Assembly (NCBI GenBank): GCA_040512755.1
Contig: JBEVEP010000325.1
Location: forward strand, 1 to 7,905
Direction: 5' to 3'
DNA from: JBEVEP01 sp040512755
GTDB taxonomy: Bacteria; Pseudomonadota; Alphaproteobacteria; Rhizobiales; Rhizobiaceae
Length of the DNA stretch: 7,905 nt
In this document: in pieces, positions 1 through 6,177 of the stretch
Numbering within the stretch: position 1 is the stretch's first letter
Layout of the letters: each line of letters begins with the position of its first letter
Notes under the pieces: generated by a model
Databases searched by the model: none
Told to the model about the DNA's origin: nothing
What the model saw: the letters and a program-made list of their open reading frames with translations, nothing else
Made by a program: the position numbers and the translations under genes

Positions 1-1523
1 CCCGTGAAGTCGTCCGCGTCGAACCGGTTGGTGGTGGCGACCGGTGCCGTTTCGGAGAGGCCATAGCCTTCCGAAATCACAATGCCCGTCAGCTTCTTCC
101 ATCGTTCGGCTACCACCCGCTGCACGGCCATGCCCCCGCCGAAGGTGAGAAGCAGTGGCTTGAAGTCCAGCTTCCTGAAGTCTTCGTTGTTCAGCAGGGC
201 GTTGAAAAGCGTGTTGAGTCCCGGGAAGACATTGAACGGATGCTTCTGAAGCTCCTTGACGAAGGCGGGGATATCGCGCGGGTTGGGAATAAGGATGTTA
301 TGCGCGCCCTGCTGCATGCCCATCAGCGCGTTCACCGTCAGCGCATAAATGTGATAGAGCGGCAGCGCACAGATGAAGGTGAGGCTCGCCGGCCTCGGTT
401 TCTTCAGATACGCCGTTTCCTGCCAGAGCAGGTTCTGCGCGACATTTGCGACAACGTTGCGGTGGAGCAGAATAGCACCCTTCGAAACTCCCGTCGTTCC
501 GCCGGTGTACTGAAGGAAGGCGATGTCATCCGCGCCGACCTTGACCGGTTTCAACTGGCTGGACACCCCTTCTTTCAGTGCGGCCGGGAACTTCACATGG
601 CCCGGCAGAGACCAAGCGGGCACCAGCTTCTTGACCCGGCGCACGACCAGATTGACGATGGCGCCTTTCAAACCGAGCATATCGCCCATCGAGGCGACGA
701 CGACATGCTTGACCTGCGTTTTTGCGACGACGGATTGAAGCGTGGTCGCGAAATTTTCCAGGATGACAATCGCTTCGGCGCCGGAGTCCTTCAGCTGATG
801 CTCGAGCTCGCGCGGCGTATAAAGCGGGTTCACGTTGACGACCGTGTAGCCGGCCCGTAGGGCGCCGATCATCGAAACGGGATATTGCAGGATGTTCGGC
901 ATCATGATGGCGACGCGTGCGCCCTTGGAAAGTCCCTTGGACTGCAGATAGGCGCCGAAGGCGGCCGAGTGCCTCTCCAACTCCGCATAGGTCATCATCT
1001 TGCCCATGCAGGTGAATGCCGGGCGCGAGGCATATCGCTTGCACGCCGCCGCGATGAGTTCGCCGATCGAATCGGCCGGCAGTGGACCGACTTCGGCGGG
1101 GACTACCGGCGGATAGCTTGCCAGCCAGGGTTTGACGGGGTTTTTGGCCTTGGCATCCGCGGTCAGTTTCGTAGACGCCTTGGCTGACGCCGCATCGGCA
1201 TTGGCAGTTTTGCTGCTCGACGCCTTCGCTTTGCCGCCCGAGGAGGCTGTGTTTGCGGAAGGCGATTTTGCGCCTGTCGTCGATACTGCCGAACTGGACT
1301 TTGAGGAGGCTGTTTTCGCTGCCGCGGGCTTGGCTGCCGCGGGCTTTGCCGATACCGGTTTGGCGGCGATAGATTTCGCGGACGCAGGCGCACCAGTCTT
1401 GGCCGGAACCTTGCTCTTCGCTGATGGTTTTTCTCCAGCCGGCTTTGCTGTCTGGTTTTTGTTGCCTGCTGCGGGGGTCGGCTTGACCTTCCCTGACGTC
1501 ACTTTGGATGTCGTTTTCGCCAC
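1..1523 (-). CDS. fadD: Long-chain fatty acid--CoA ligase (FadD type), 3' end cut by window edge
   Basis: The protein activates long-chain fatty acids to acyl-CoA using ATP, the entry step to beta-oxidation, probably at the inner face of the cytoplasmic membrane. 507 codons are visible. From about residue 132 (PWLASYP) it follows E. coli FadD closely. It shows the adenylate-forming motif YTGGTTGVSKG at 339-349, LPLYHIYAL at 387-395 and GYGLSE at 486-491. The C-terminal part, including the region where the catalytic lysine lies in this superfamily, is outside the window. The GTG start at 1523 is firm: an in-frame TAA lies immediately upstream, and AGGAGG sits 7 bases before it. The odd part is residues 1-131, which E. 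coli FadD (tryptophan at residue 5) lacks. They are almost wholly Ala, Lys, Ser, Pro and Thr, with KPAAA repeats, and look disordered. The enzyme class is confident; chain-length preference cannot be read from the sequence. Confidence 0.93.
   Translation of the reverse strand, partial: MAKTTSKVTSGKVKPTPAAGNKNQTAKPAGEKPSAKSKVPAKTGAPASAKSIAAKPVSAKPAAAKPAAAKTASSKSSSAVSTTGAKSPSANTASSGGKAKASSSKTANADAASAKASTKLTADAKAKNPVKPWLASYPPVVPAEVGPLPADSIGELIAAACKRYASRPAFTCMGKMMTYAELERHSAAFGAYLQSKGLSKGARVAIMMPNILQYPVSMIGALRAGYTVVNVNPLYTPRELEHQLKDSGAEAIVILENFATTLQSVVAKTQVKHVVVASMGDMLGLKGAIVNLVVRRVKKLVPAWSLPGHVKFPAALKEGVSSQLKPVKVGADDIAFLQYTGGTTGVSKGAILLHRNVVANVAQNLLWQETAYLKKPRPASLTFICALPLYHIYALTVNALMGMQQGAHNILIPNPRDIPAFVKELQKHPFNVFPGLNTLFNALLNNEDFRKLDFKPLLLTFGGGMAVQRVVAERWKKLTGIVISEGYGLSETAPVATTNRFDADDFT
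1318..1347. repeat. 15-bp tandem repeat, two copies, inside the fadD 5' region
   Basis: The unit GCTGCCGCGGGCTTG occurs at 1318-1332 and again at 1333-1347, with only the last base differing. It is in frame and, read on the minus strand, encodes two consecutive AAG-Pro-Ala-Ala-Ala type units (KPAAA) in the low-complexity N-terminal extension of the acyl-CoA synthetase. A unit of five codons means copy-number change would lengthen or shorten the protein without a frameshift. Confidence 0.85.
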
Positions 1524-1530
1524 TTAAGTT

Positions 1531-1536
1531 CCTCCT
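1531..1536 (-). promoter_or_regulatory. Shine-Dalgarno sequence of fadD
   Basis: On the minus strand AGGAGG lies 7 bases upstream of the GTG at 1523. This strong site, with the in-frame stop directly before the GTG, fixes the start and shows that the low-complexity extension is translated rather than being an upstream artefact. Confidence 0.85.
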
Positions 1537-1583
1537 TTGGCGCCCTATTCCGGGCTTGGCTCCCCTTGGCCATTCGGAAGCGC

Positions 1584-1603
1584 TGCCGGCAATAAAGCCG
1601 GCA
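1584..1603. repeat. Small stem-loop between fadD and the DUF924 gene
   Basis: TGCCGGC and GCCGGCA form a perfect 7-bp inverted repeat around the 6-base loop AATAAA. It lies 61 bases upstream of the fadD start codon and 111 bases downstream of the DUF924 stop. No T-run follows on either strand, so it is not a standard intrinsic terminator. It may fold in the fadD leader RNA or be incidental. Confidence 0.45.
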
Positions 1604-1629
1604 CCTCAGGATTGGCCCACCCGTCCGTA

Positions 1630-1658
1630 TCTATCGACACAAATCGCGAAAGTCGCAA
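1630..1658 (-). promoter_or_regulatory. Weak candidate promoter for fadD
   Basis: On the minus strand TTGCGA (1658-1653) is separated by 17 bases from GATAGA (1635-1630), with TAGATA as an alternative -10 two bases further on. Spacing and position, about 107 bases upstream of the start codon, fit a sigma70-type promoter, but the hexamers match consensus only partly. fadD could also be read through from the DUF924 gene, since no terminator is visible between them. Confidence 0.25.
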
Positions 1659-1713
1659 GCCGTATCCCAGCGTCACCGCCAACGCAGGCGCCGTGGCGTG
1701 TCGGAGCCCGGTC

Positions 1714-2265
1714 TCACTGGCCAAAGCCTTTGTGATCATCGAGAAAAATACGCTCCTGTTCGGTCGTTTTCCTTCCAAGCGCGCGGTTGCGATGTGGGAA
1801 TCGGCCGAAGCGTTCGATGATGTCGCGATGCTCTATCGCGTATTTGACCGAATCGCCGCCGAGCGCCTCGAAAAGACTGACGCACCGATGCTGGTCGGCA
1901 AGCGCCTCGGAGTGCATGAACGGCATATAGAGAAAGTGTTTCTGTTGGTCGGCCAACTGCCTGTCGAAGCCGCTGGCAAGCGCATTCGCGGCGACCGCAA
2001 GCGCCAGGCGGTCGCAGGTGAAGGCGCCAGCAGTCCCACGAAACATGTTGCGCGAAAACTGATCGAAAACGATCACCGCCGCCAGTGCAGCCTCCGGCTT
2101 GAGGAACGCCTCGGACGGAATGGCCGAACGGAGGCTTTCATGAAGCTTCGAAAAGCGATTGCGGATCGCATCATCCGTTGTCTTCTTGCTGGAGAACCAG
2201 TCTTCGCGCGTGAGCTCCTCGAACCAGAATCGGAGCACTTCTGTTTGCCAGCCTTTTATCACCAT
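1714..2265 (-). CDS. DUF924 family protein (COG3803), function unknown
   Basis: A soluble protein of 183 residues, the usual size for DUF924, with no signal peptide or membrane segment. Family landmarks run the full length: LRFWFEEL at 11-18, WF at 23-24, FDQFSRN at 67-73, FLYMPFMHSE at 111-120, ERFGRFPHRN at 151-160 and LGRKTT at 163-168. The family is widespread in proteobacteria and is largely alpha-helical. I know of no established biochemical role, so none is assigned. The ATG at 2265 was chosen because family members begin a few residues before the FWF motif, and because TGAGG lies 5 bases upstream. The frame stays open to 2589, but that extra part runs into the dppA signal-peptide codons and has no family similarity. 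The gene is divergent from dppA and on the same strand as fadD, 190 bases upstream of it; a functional link is not shown. Confidence 0.88.
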   Translation of the reverse strand: MVIKGWQTEVLRFWFEELTREDWFSSKKTTDDAIRNRFSKLHESLRSAIPSEAFLKPEAALAAVIVFDQFSRNMFRGTAGAFTCDRLALAVAANALASGFDRQLADQQKHFLYMPFMHSEALADQHRCVSLFEALGGDSVKYAIEHRDIIERFGRFPHRNRALGRKTTEQERIFLDDHKGFGQ

Positions 2266-2322
2266 TCGATCCTCACCGTGCTCTCGGGCGCGAGCATAAA
2301 GGGCATACGAGGAAAGCCAAGC

Positions 2323-2342
2323 CGCCTCGTTCTCCCGAGGCG
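2323..2342. repeat. Inverted repeat CGCCTCG-N6-CGAGGCG in the divergent region
   Basis: A perfect 7-bp inverted repeat with a 6-base centre (TTCTCC), placed 58 bases upstream of the DUF924 start codon and next to an A-rich run at 2348-2353. It could be an operator for a dimeric regulator or a hairpin in the DUF924 leader. On the plus strand the following bases are A-rich, not T-rich, so it is not a plus-strand terminator. Confidence 0.5.
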
Positions 2343-2460
2343 ACGTTAAAAAATATATGCTGAGCCCTTCAACGGTAGGTAGGAAGCAGGCGATGTATTT
2401 TCCCTGCGAGCCCCCTGCATTGGAATCTTTTTCCGCTTCCTGTATGTCATGCGTGCTGGG

Positions 2461-2527
2461 TGTTCCAAACCCCTGCAACATTTGCTTATATGCGCGCTTC
2501 TCGAGCCTGCTAAAGGGGCTTGGAATA
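2461..2527 (+). repeat. Long imperfect inverted repeat in the dppA leader
   Basis: TTCCAAACCCCT (2463-2474) and AGGGGCTTGGAA (2514-2525) are complementary at 11 of 12 positions; the exception is A2469 against C2519. As RNA the stem extends by a G-U pair (2462/2526) and a U-A pair (2461/2527). The enclosed 39 bases contain a small hairpin, GCAA-CAT-TTGC (2475-2485). The right arm ends 6 bases before the dppA Shine-Dalgarno sequence. This is either a structured leader, which needs transcription to start upstream of 2461, or a pair of protein half-sites. It does not match a riboswitch class I recognise. Confidence 0.5.
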
Positions 2528-2533
2528 AACATC

Positions 2534-2539
2534 AGGGAG
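2534..2539 (+). promoter_or_regulatory. Shine-Dalgarno sequence of dppA
   Basis: AGGGAG lies 6 bases before the ATG at 2546. It decides the start: the frame is open back to 2357, but only the 2546 start has a ribosome site and puts the signal peptide at the N-terminus. A second ATG two codons later (2552) is spaced less well. Confidence 0.8.
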
Positions 2540-2545
2540 CTCTCA

Positions 2546-4141
2546 ATGAAAATGAAACTGGGTTTCGCGGCCGCGCTGCTGGCCGCCACGATGCTGTCGG
2601 GCGCAGCGAACGCAAAGACGTTCGTCTACTGCTCGGAAGCTTCGCCAGAAGGCTTTGACCCGGGCCTCTACACGGCCGGCACCACCTTCGATGCTTCGGC
2701 GCATCCGATCTACAACCGCCTTCTCGAATTCAAGCCCGGCACAACTGAGCCCGAGGCCGCGCTCGCGGAGAGCTGGACGATTTCCGATGATGGGCTACAG
2801 TACACGTTCAAGCTGCGTCCGGGCGTCAAATTCCAGACCACCGAATTCTTCACGCCGACGCGCGAACTCAACGCCGACGACGTGATCTTCTCCTTCGAGC
2901 GGATGTGGAAGACCGACAATCCGTGGAACCAGTATGTCGCCGGAACGTCGTGGGAGTATTTCGCCGGCATGGGCTTCCCGGAACTGCTCCAGTCGATCGA
3001 AAAGGTCGACGACATGACGGTGAAGTTCACGCTGAAGCGCAAGGAGGCCCCGTTCCTCGCCAATGTCGCGATGCCGTTCGCATCGATCATGTCGAAGGAA
3101 TATGCCGACAAACTTCAGGCTGACGGCAAGATGAACCAGCTCAACCAGATGCCGCTCGGCACCGGGCCGTTCTCCTTTGTCGGCTACCAGCAGGATGCGG
3201 TGATCCGCTACAAGGCCAACCCTGACTATTGGGGCACGAAGCCGAAGATCGACGATCTGGTTTTCGCCATCACCACCGACGCGGCTGTCCGCTTCCAGAA
3301 GCTGAAGGCTGGCGAGTGCCACCTGATGCCGTATCCGAATGCGGCTGACGTAGCGGCCATGAAGTCCGATGCGGATCTGAAGGTTTCGGAACAGGAAGGC
3401 CTGAACGTCGCCTATCTGGCCTACAACACGACCCAGGCGCCGTTCGACAAGCCGGAAGTCCGCAAGGCGCTCAACATGGCCATCAACAAGCAGGCGATCG
3501 TCGATGGCGTCTTCCAGGGCGCGGCAGCGCCTGCCAAGAACCCGATCCCGCCGACGATGTGGTCCTACAACAACGCCGTCGAGGACGACAAATACGATCC
3601 GGAAGCGGCCAAGAAAATGCTGGAAGAAGCCGGCGTAAAGGACCTCTCGATGAAGGTCTGGGCCATGCCCGTCGCGCGTCCGTACATGCTAAATGCCCGC
3701 CGCGCTGCGGAACTCATCCAGTCGGATCTTGCGGTGGTCGGCGTGAAGGCAGAGATCGTGTCCTATGAGTGGGCCGAATATCTGGAGAAGTCGAAGGCGA
3801 AGGATCGTGACGGCGCCGTCATCCTCGGCTGGACCGGCGACAATGGCGATCCGGACAACTTCCTCGACACGCTGCTCGGCTGCGACGCCGTCGGCGGCAA
3901 CAACCGCGCACAGTGGTGCGACAAGGAGTTCGACGATCTGGTGACCAAGGCGAAGGAAGCCAGCGACCAGGCCGAACGCACCAAGCTCTACGAACAGGCT
4001 CAGGTCGTGTTCAAGAAGCAGGCGCCGTGGGCCACGCTTGATCACTCGCTGGCGATCGTGCCGATGCGCAAGAACGTTGAGGGCTTCGTTCAGAGCCCGC
4101 TCGGCGACTTCCGCTTCGATAACGTCGACCTCGTCGAGTAA
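2546..4141 (+). CDS. dppA: Periplasmic dipeptide-binding protein DppA
   Basis: This protein of 531 residues is the solute-binding component of the dipeptide importer, of the extracellular solute-binding family 5. A Sec signal peptide spans residues 1-23: basic start, hydrophobic core, AxA-type site GAANA before KTFVYC. The mature protein aligns with E. coli DppA almost throughout. By that alignment it keeps all four cysteines (C29, C258, C446, C458; E. coli mature 6, 234, 422, 434), which form two disulfides there. It also keeps R378 and D432, equivalent to E. coli Arg355 and Asp408, which pair with the peptide carboxylate and amino termini. YEWAEYL and WTGDNGDPDNF are further landmarks. Dipeptides are therefore the likely ligand. 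E. coli DppA also handles 5-aminolevulinate and heme, which cannot be judged here. The gene leads the operon and is followed by an intrinsic terminator, consistent with excess expression. Confidence in family is very high, and in exact ligand good. Confidence 0.96.
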   Translation: MKMKLGFAAALLAATMLSGAANAKTFVYCSEASPEGFDPGLYTAGTTFDASAHPIYNRLLEFKPGTTEPEAALAESWTISDDGLQYTFKLRPGVKFQTTEFFTPTRELNADDVIFSFERMWKTDNPWNQYVAGTSWEYFAGMGFPELLQSIEKVDDMTVKFTLKRKEAPFLANVAMPFASIMSKEYADKLQADGKMNQLNQMPLGTGPFSFVGYQQDAVIRYKANPDYWGTKPKIDDLVFAITTDAAVRFQKLKAGECHLMPYPNAADVAAMKSDADLKVSEQEGLNVAYLAYNTTQAPFDKPEVRKALNMAINKQAIVDGVFQGAAAPAKNPIPPTMWSYNNAVEDDKYDPEAAKKMLEEAGVKDLSMKVWAMPVARPYMLNARRAAELIQSDLAVVGVKAEIVSYEWAEYLEKSKAKDRDGAVILGWTGDNGDPDNFLDTLLGCDAVGGNNRAQWCDKEFDDLVTKAKEASDQAERTKLYEQAQVVFKKQAPWATLDHSLAIVPMRKNVEGFVQSPLGDFRFDNVDLVE

Positions 4142-4162
4142 GGTGGAAGTTTAAGTGAGTTG

Positions 4163-4195
4163 AGGGGCGTTCGCTTGGCGAACGCCCCTTTTGTT
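4163..4195 (+). terminator. Intrinsic terminator between dppA and dppB
   Basis: GGGGCGTTCG (4164-4173) and CGAACGCCCC (4179-4188) pair perfectly over 10 bp around the 5-base loop CTTGG, with an extra A-T pair at the base (4163/4189), followed by TTTTGTT. It begins 21 bases after the dppA stop codon. It fits a rho-independent terminator, probably partial, since no clear promoter is seen in the 55 bases between it and dppB. The same stem could protect the dppA mRNA 3' end from exonucleases. Confidence 0.9.
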
Positions 4196-4250
4196 ATCCG
4201 CATAAAGTCGGCAAAATAGGCCGGCGTGGGGACGCGGAGCGAGGTCCGAA

Positions 4251-5255
4251 ATGCTTCGATTTCTTTTGGGGCGACTGGCTGTCCTGATTCCAACTTTCAT
4301 AGGCGTTTCCATTATCGCCTTTTCGTTCATCCGCATGTTGCCGGGCGACCCTGTATCGCTGCTGTCCGGGGAGCGCGTCATGTCGCCCGAGCGCCATGCG
4401 GAAATCTCGCATAATCTCGGCTTCGACCGCCCGGTCGTTATCCAGTACCTCGATTACCTTTGGGGCATATTGCACGGTGATTTCGGCACATCGATCGCCA
4501 CGAAGGAGTCGGTGCTCAGCCAATTCTTCCAGCTTTTTCCGGCGACGCTCGAACTGTCCTTCTGCGCAATAATTTTTGCGGTCGTGCTTGGCATACCTGC
4601 CGGCATCTTTGCGGCCATCAAGCGCGGCTCGTTCTACGATCAGCTCATCATGGGTACTGCGCTGGTCGGCTTCTCGATGCCGATCTTCTGGTGGGGGCTG
4701 CTGCTGATCATCTTTTTCTCGGGCGTGCTGCAATGGACACCGGTGTCGGGCCGCATCTCGCTGATGTTCTTCTTTCCCCCGGTCACCGGCTTCATGCTGA
4801 TCGACTCGTTGCTGTCGGGGCAGGAAGGCGCGTTCAGATCGGCGGTAAGCCATCTGATCCTGCCGACCATCGTGCTCGGCACAATTCCATTGGCGGTCAT
4901 CGCGCGGCAGACGCGTTCGGCGATGCTTGAGGTGCTGGGCGAGGACTATGTTCGCACCGCGCGCGCCAAGGGTCTGGCGCCGTTCCGGGTGGTCGGCGTC
5001 CATGCGCTGCGCAACGCGATGATTCCGGTGGTGACCACGATCGGGCTTCAGGTCGGCGTGATGCTGGCCGGCGCGATCCTGACCGAGACGATCTTTTCGT
5101 GGCCTGGCATCGGGAAGTGGATGGTCGATTCCGTGTCGAAGCGGGACTATCCGGTGATCCAGGGCGGCCTCCTGATCATCGCCGCCATTATCATGCTGGT
5201 GAACCTCGCCGTCGATCTTCTCTACGGCCTGATCAACCCGCGCATCCGGCACTGA
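4251..5255 (+). CDS. dppB: Dipeptide ABC transporter permease DppB
   Basis: An inner-membrane permease subunit of 334 residues (E. coli DppB 339) that forms the translocation path with DppC. The N-terminus MLRFLLGRLAVLIPTFIG matches the E. coli start and is the first membrane helix. It is followed by the periplasmic PGDPV and ERHAE segment, then further hydrophobic segments typical of the six-helix family. The cytoplasmic EAA loop that contacts an ATPase is at about 231-255 (EDYVRTARAKGLAPF, ending in HALRNAMIPVV). TETIFSWPGIG and the C-terminal VDLLYGLINPRIR are also characteristic. The ATG at 4251 has GAGG 6 bases upstream. The gene lies 109 bases after dppA, beyond the terminator, so its expression depends on read-through or an undetected promoter. 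It starts the tight dppBCDF cluster. Confidence 0.95.
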   Translation: MLRFLLGRLAVLIPTFIGVSIIAFSFIRMLPGDPVSLLSGERVMSPERHAEISHNLGFDRPVVIQYLDYLWGILHGDFGTSIATKESVLSQFFQLFPATLELSFCAIIFAVVLGIPAGIFAAIKRGSFYDQLIMGTALVGFSMPIFWWGLLLIIFFSGVLQWTPVSGRISLMFFFPPVTGFMLIDSLLSGQEGAFRSAVSHLILPTIVLGTIPLAVIARQTRSAMLEVLGEDYVRTARAKGLAPFRVVGVHALRNAMIPVVTTIGLQVGVMLAGAILTETIFSWPGIGKWMVDSVSKRDYPVIQGGLLIIAAIIMLVNLAVDLLYGLINPRIRH

Positions 5256-5260
5256 GGAGG
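5255..5260 (+). promoter_or_regulatory. Shine-Dalgarno sequence of dppC overlapping the dppB stop
   Basis: AGGAGG begins on the last base of the dppB TGA codon and lies 8 bases before the dppC ATG. This suggests translational coupling: a ribosome terminating on dppB covers the dppC entry site. Confidence 0.75.
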
Positions 5261-5268
5261 AATAGGTC

Positions 5269-6174
5269 ATGACAAACACGACCGCAGCCGTTCAGGACGC
5301 TGGTTCAGTGCGCCGCCGCATGTTGGCGGAGTTCTGGTATTATTTCTCGGAGAACCGTGGCGCCGTCATAGGGCTCTGGATATTCGTCCTCCTTGTTATC
5401 ACCGCCATCTTTGCGCCCGTGATAGCGCCTTATGGGCCGGCAGAACGTCTGCCAAACGCCAATCTTCTGCCTCCGTTCTGGGAGGCGGGCGGCAGCACGG
5501 CCCATCTGCTCGGCACCGACGCTATCGGACGCGACATCCTCTCGCGCTTGATCTATGGCGCCCGCTATTCGCTGTTCATCGGTGTCATCGTGACATCGGT
5601 CGCGCTCTCCGGCGGCATCGTCATCGGCGTCGTTGCGGGCTATTTCCGCGGCTGGGTCGACACCGTGATCATGCGCATCATGGACATCATCCTGGCATTC
5701 CCATCGCTGCTTCTGGCGCTGGTCCTGGTGGCCGTCTTCGGCCCCGGCCTGACGAATGCGATGATCGCGATCGCACTGGTCTATCAACCGCACTTCGTGC
5801 GGCTCATCCGCGCTGCGGTGATGGCCGAAAAGAGCAAGGACTATGTCACTGCGGCGAAGGTTTCGGGCGCCGGAACGCTGCGGCTGATGTTCCGGACGAT
5901 CCTGCCCAACTGCATGGCGCCGCTGATCGTTCAGGCGTCTCTGTCCTTTTCGTCCGCGATCCTTGATGCCGCTGCACTCGGCTTCCTCGGCATGGGCGCC
6001 CAGCCGCCAACGCCCGAATGGGGCACGATGCTGGCGGAAGCGCGGGAGTTCATTCTGCGGGCCTGGTGGGTCGTCACATTTCCAGGTCTCGCCATCCTGA
6101 TCACCGTACTCGCGATCAATCTGGTGGGCGACGGCCTGCGTGACGCGCTTGATCCGAAACTGAAGAGGTCCTGA
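5269..6174 (+). CDS. dppC: Dipeptide ABC transporter permease DppC
   Basis: The second inner-membrane permease subunit, 301 residues (E. coli DppC 300). A cytoplasmic N-terminal tail of about 33 residues precedes the first membrane helix (AVIGLWIFVLLVITAIF). The periplasmic stretch with HLLGTDAIGRDILSRLIYGAR, a signature of this permease subfamily, follows. The EAA loop is at about 190-215 (KDYVTAAKVSGAGTLRLMF, ending in ILPN); its KVSGAG resembles RVAGAG of E. coli DppC. The C-terminal ALGFLGMGAQPPTPEWGTML and NLVGDGLRDALDPKL blocks are nearly identical to E. coli. The gene starts 13 bases after dppB and ends 3 bases before dppD, so it is clearly cotranscribed. Its role is to complete the membrane channel that receives dipeptides from DppA. 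Confidence 0.95.
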   Translation: MTNTTAAVQDAGSVRRRMLAEFWYYFSENRGAVIGLWIFVLLVITAIFAPVIAPYGPAERLPNANLLPPFWEAGGSTAHLLGTDAIGRDILSRLIYGARYSLFIGVIVTSVALSGGIVIGVVAGYFRGWVDTVIMRIMDIILAFPSLLLALVLVAVFGPGLTNAMIAIALVYQPHFVRLIRAAVMAEKSKDYVTAAKVSGAGTLRLMFRTILPNCMAPLIVQASLSFSSAILDAAALGFLGMGAQPPTPEWGTMLAEAREFILRAWWVVTFPGLAILITVLAINLVGDGLRDALDPKLKRS

Positions 6175-6177
6175 CAA

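Larger units (their letters stand above)
2266..2545. other. Divergent intergenic region between the DUF924 gene and dppA
   Basis: These 280 bases hold the start signals of two divergent genes. They contain a 7-bp inverted repeat at 2323-2342, an AT-rich patch at 2346-2358 that gives TATATT (five of six -10 bases) for the minus strand but lacks a good -35 partner, and a long imperfect inverted repeat at 2461-2527. For dppA, two weak promoter candidates are visible: TTGGAA (2420-2425), 17 bases, TATGTC (2443-2448); and TTCCAA (2463-2468), 18 bases, TATATG (2487-2492). Neither is strong enough to call. No small gene with convincing start signals was seen here. Confidence 0.6.

Noticed and set aside
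240..860. Open frame of 206 codons on the plus strand
   Set aside because: It lies wholly antisense to the fadD coding sequence, which has clear family motifs. It has no family likeness and reflects GC-rich codon use.
1132..1527. Open frame of 131 codons, Ala/Phe/Asp-rich, on the plus strand
   Set aside because: It is the complement of the low-complexity Ala/Lys region of fadD; its composition is a mirror of that repeat-rich stretch.
1584..1603. Stem-loop considered as terminator of the DUF924 gene
   Set aside because: The stem is only 7 bp and no T-run follows on the minus strand, so it does not meet the form of an intrinsic terminator.
1537..2349. Open frame of 270 codons on the plus strand
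   Set aside because: It is antisense to the DUF924 gene, whose motifs are intact; no ribosome site or family likeness was seen.
2357..2545. Upstream extension of dppA to a start at 2357
   Set aside because: It would bury the signal peptide behind 63 residues. The 2546 ATG has AGGGAG at correct spacing and an N-terminal signal sequence.
2266..2589. Upstream extension of the DUF924 frame to a start at 2589
   Set aside because: The extra 108 codons overlap the dppA start and signal peptide on the other strand and do not resemble the family; the 2265 ATG has a ribosome site.
4194..5279. Open frame of 361 codons on the minus strand, rich in charged residues
   Set aside because: It is antisense to dppB. 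The His/Asp/Arg-rich composition is what the complement of hydrophobic membrane-protein codons produces.
5305..6177. Open frame of 290 codons on the minus strand
   Set aside because: It is antisense to dppC, with the same compositional explanation and no recognisable domain.
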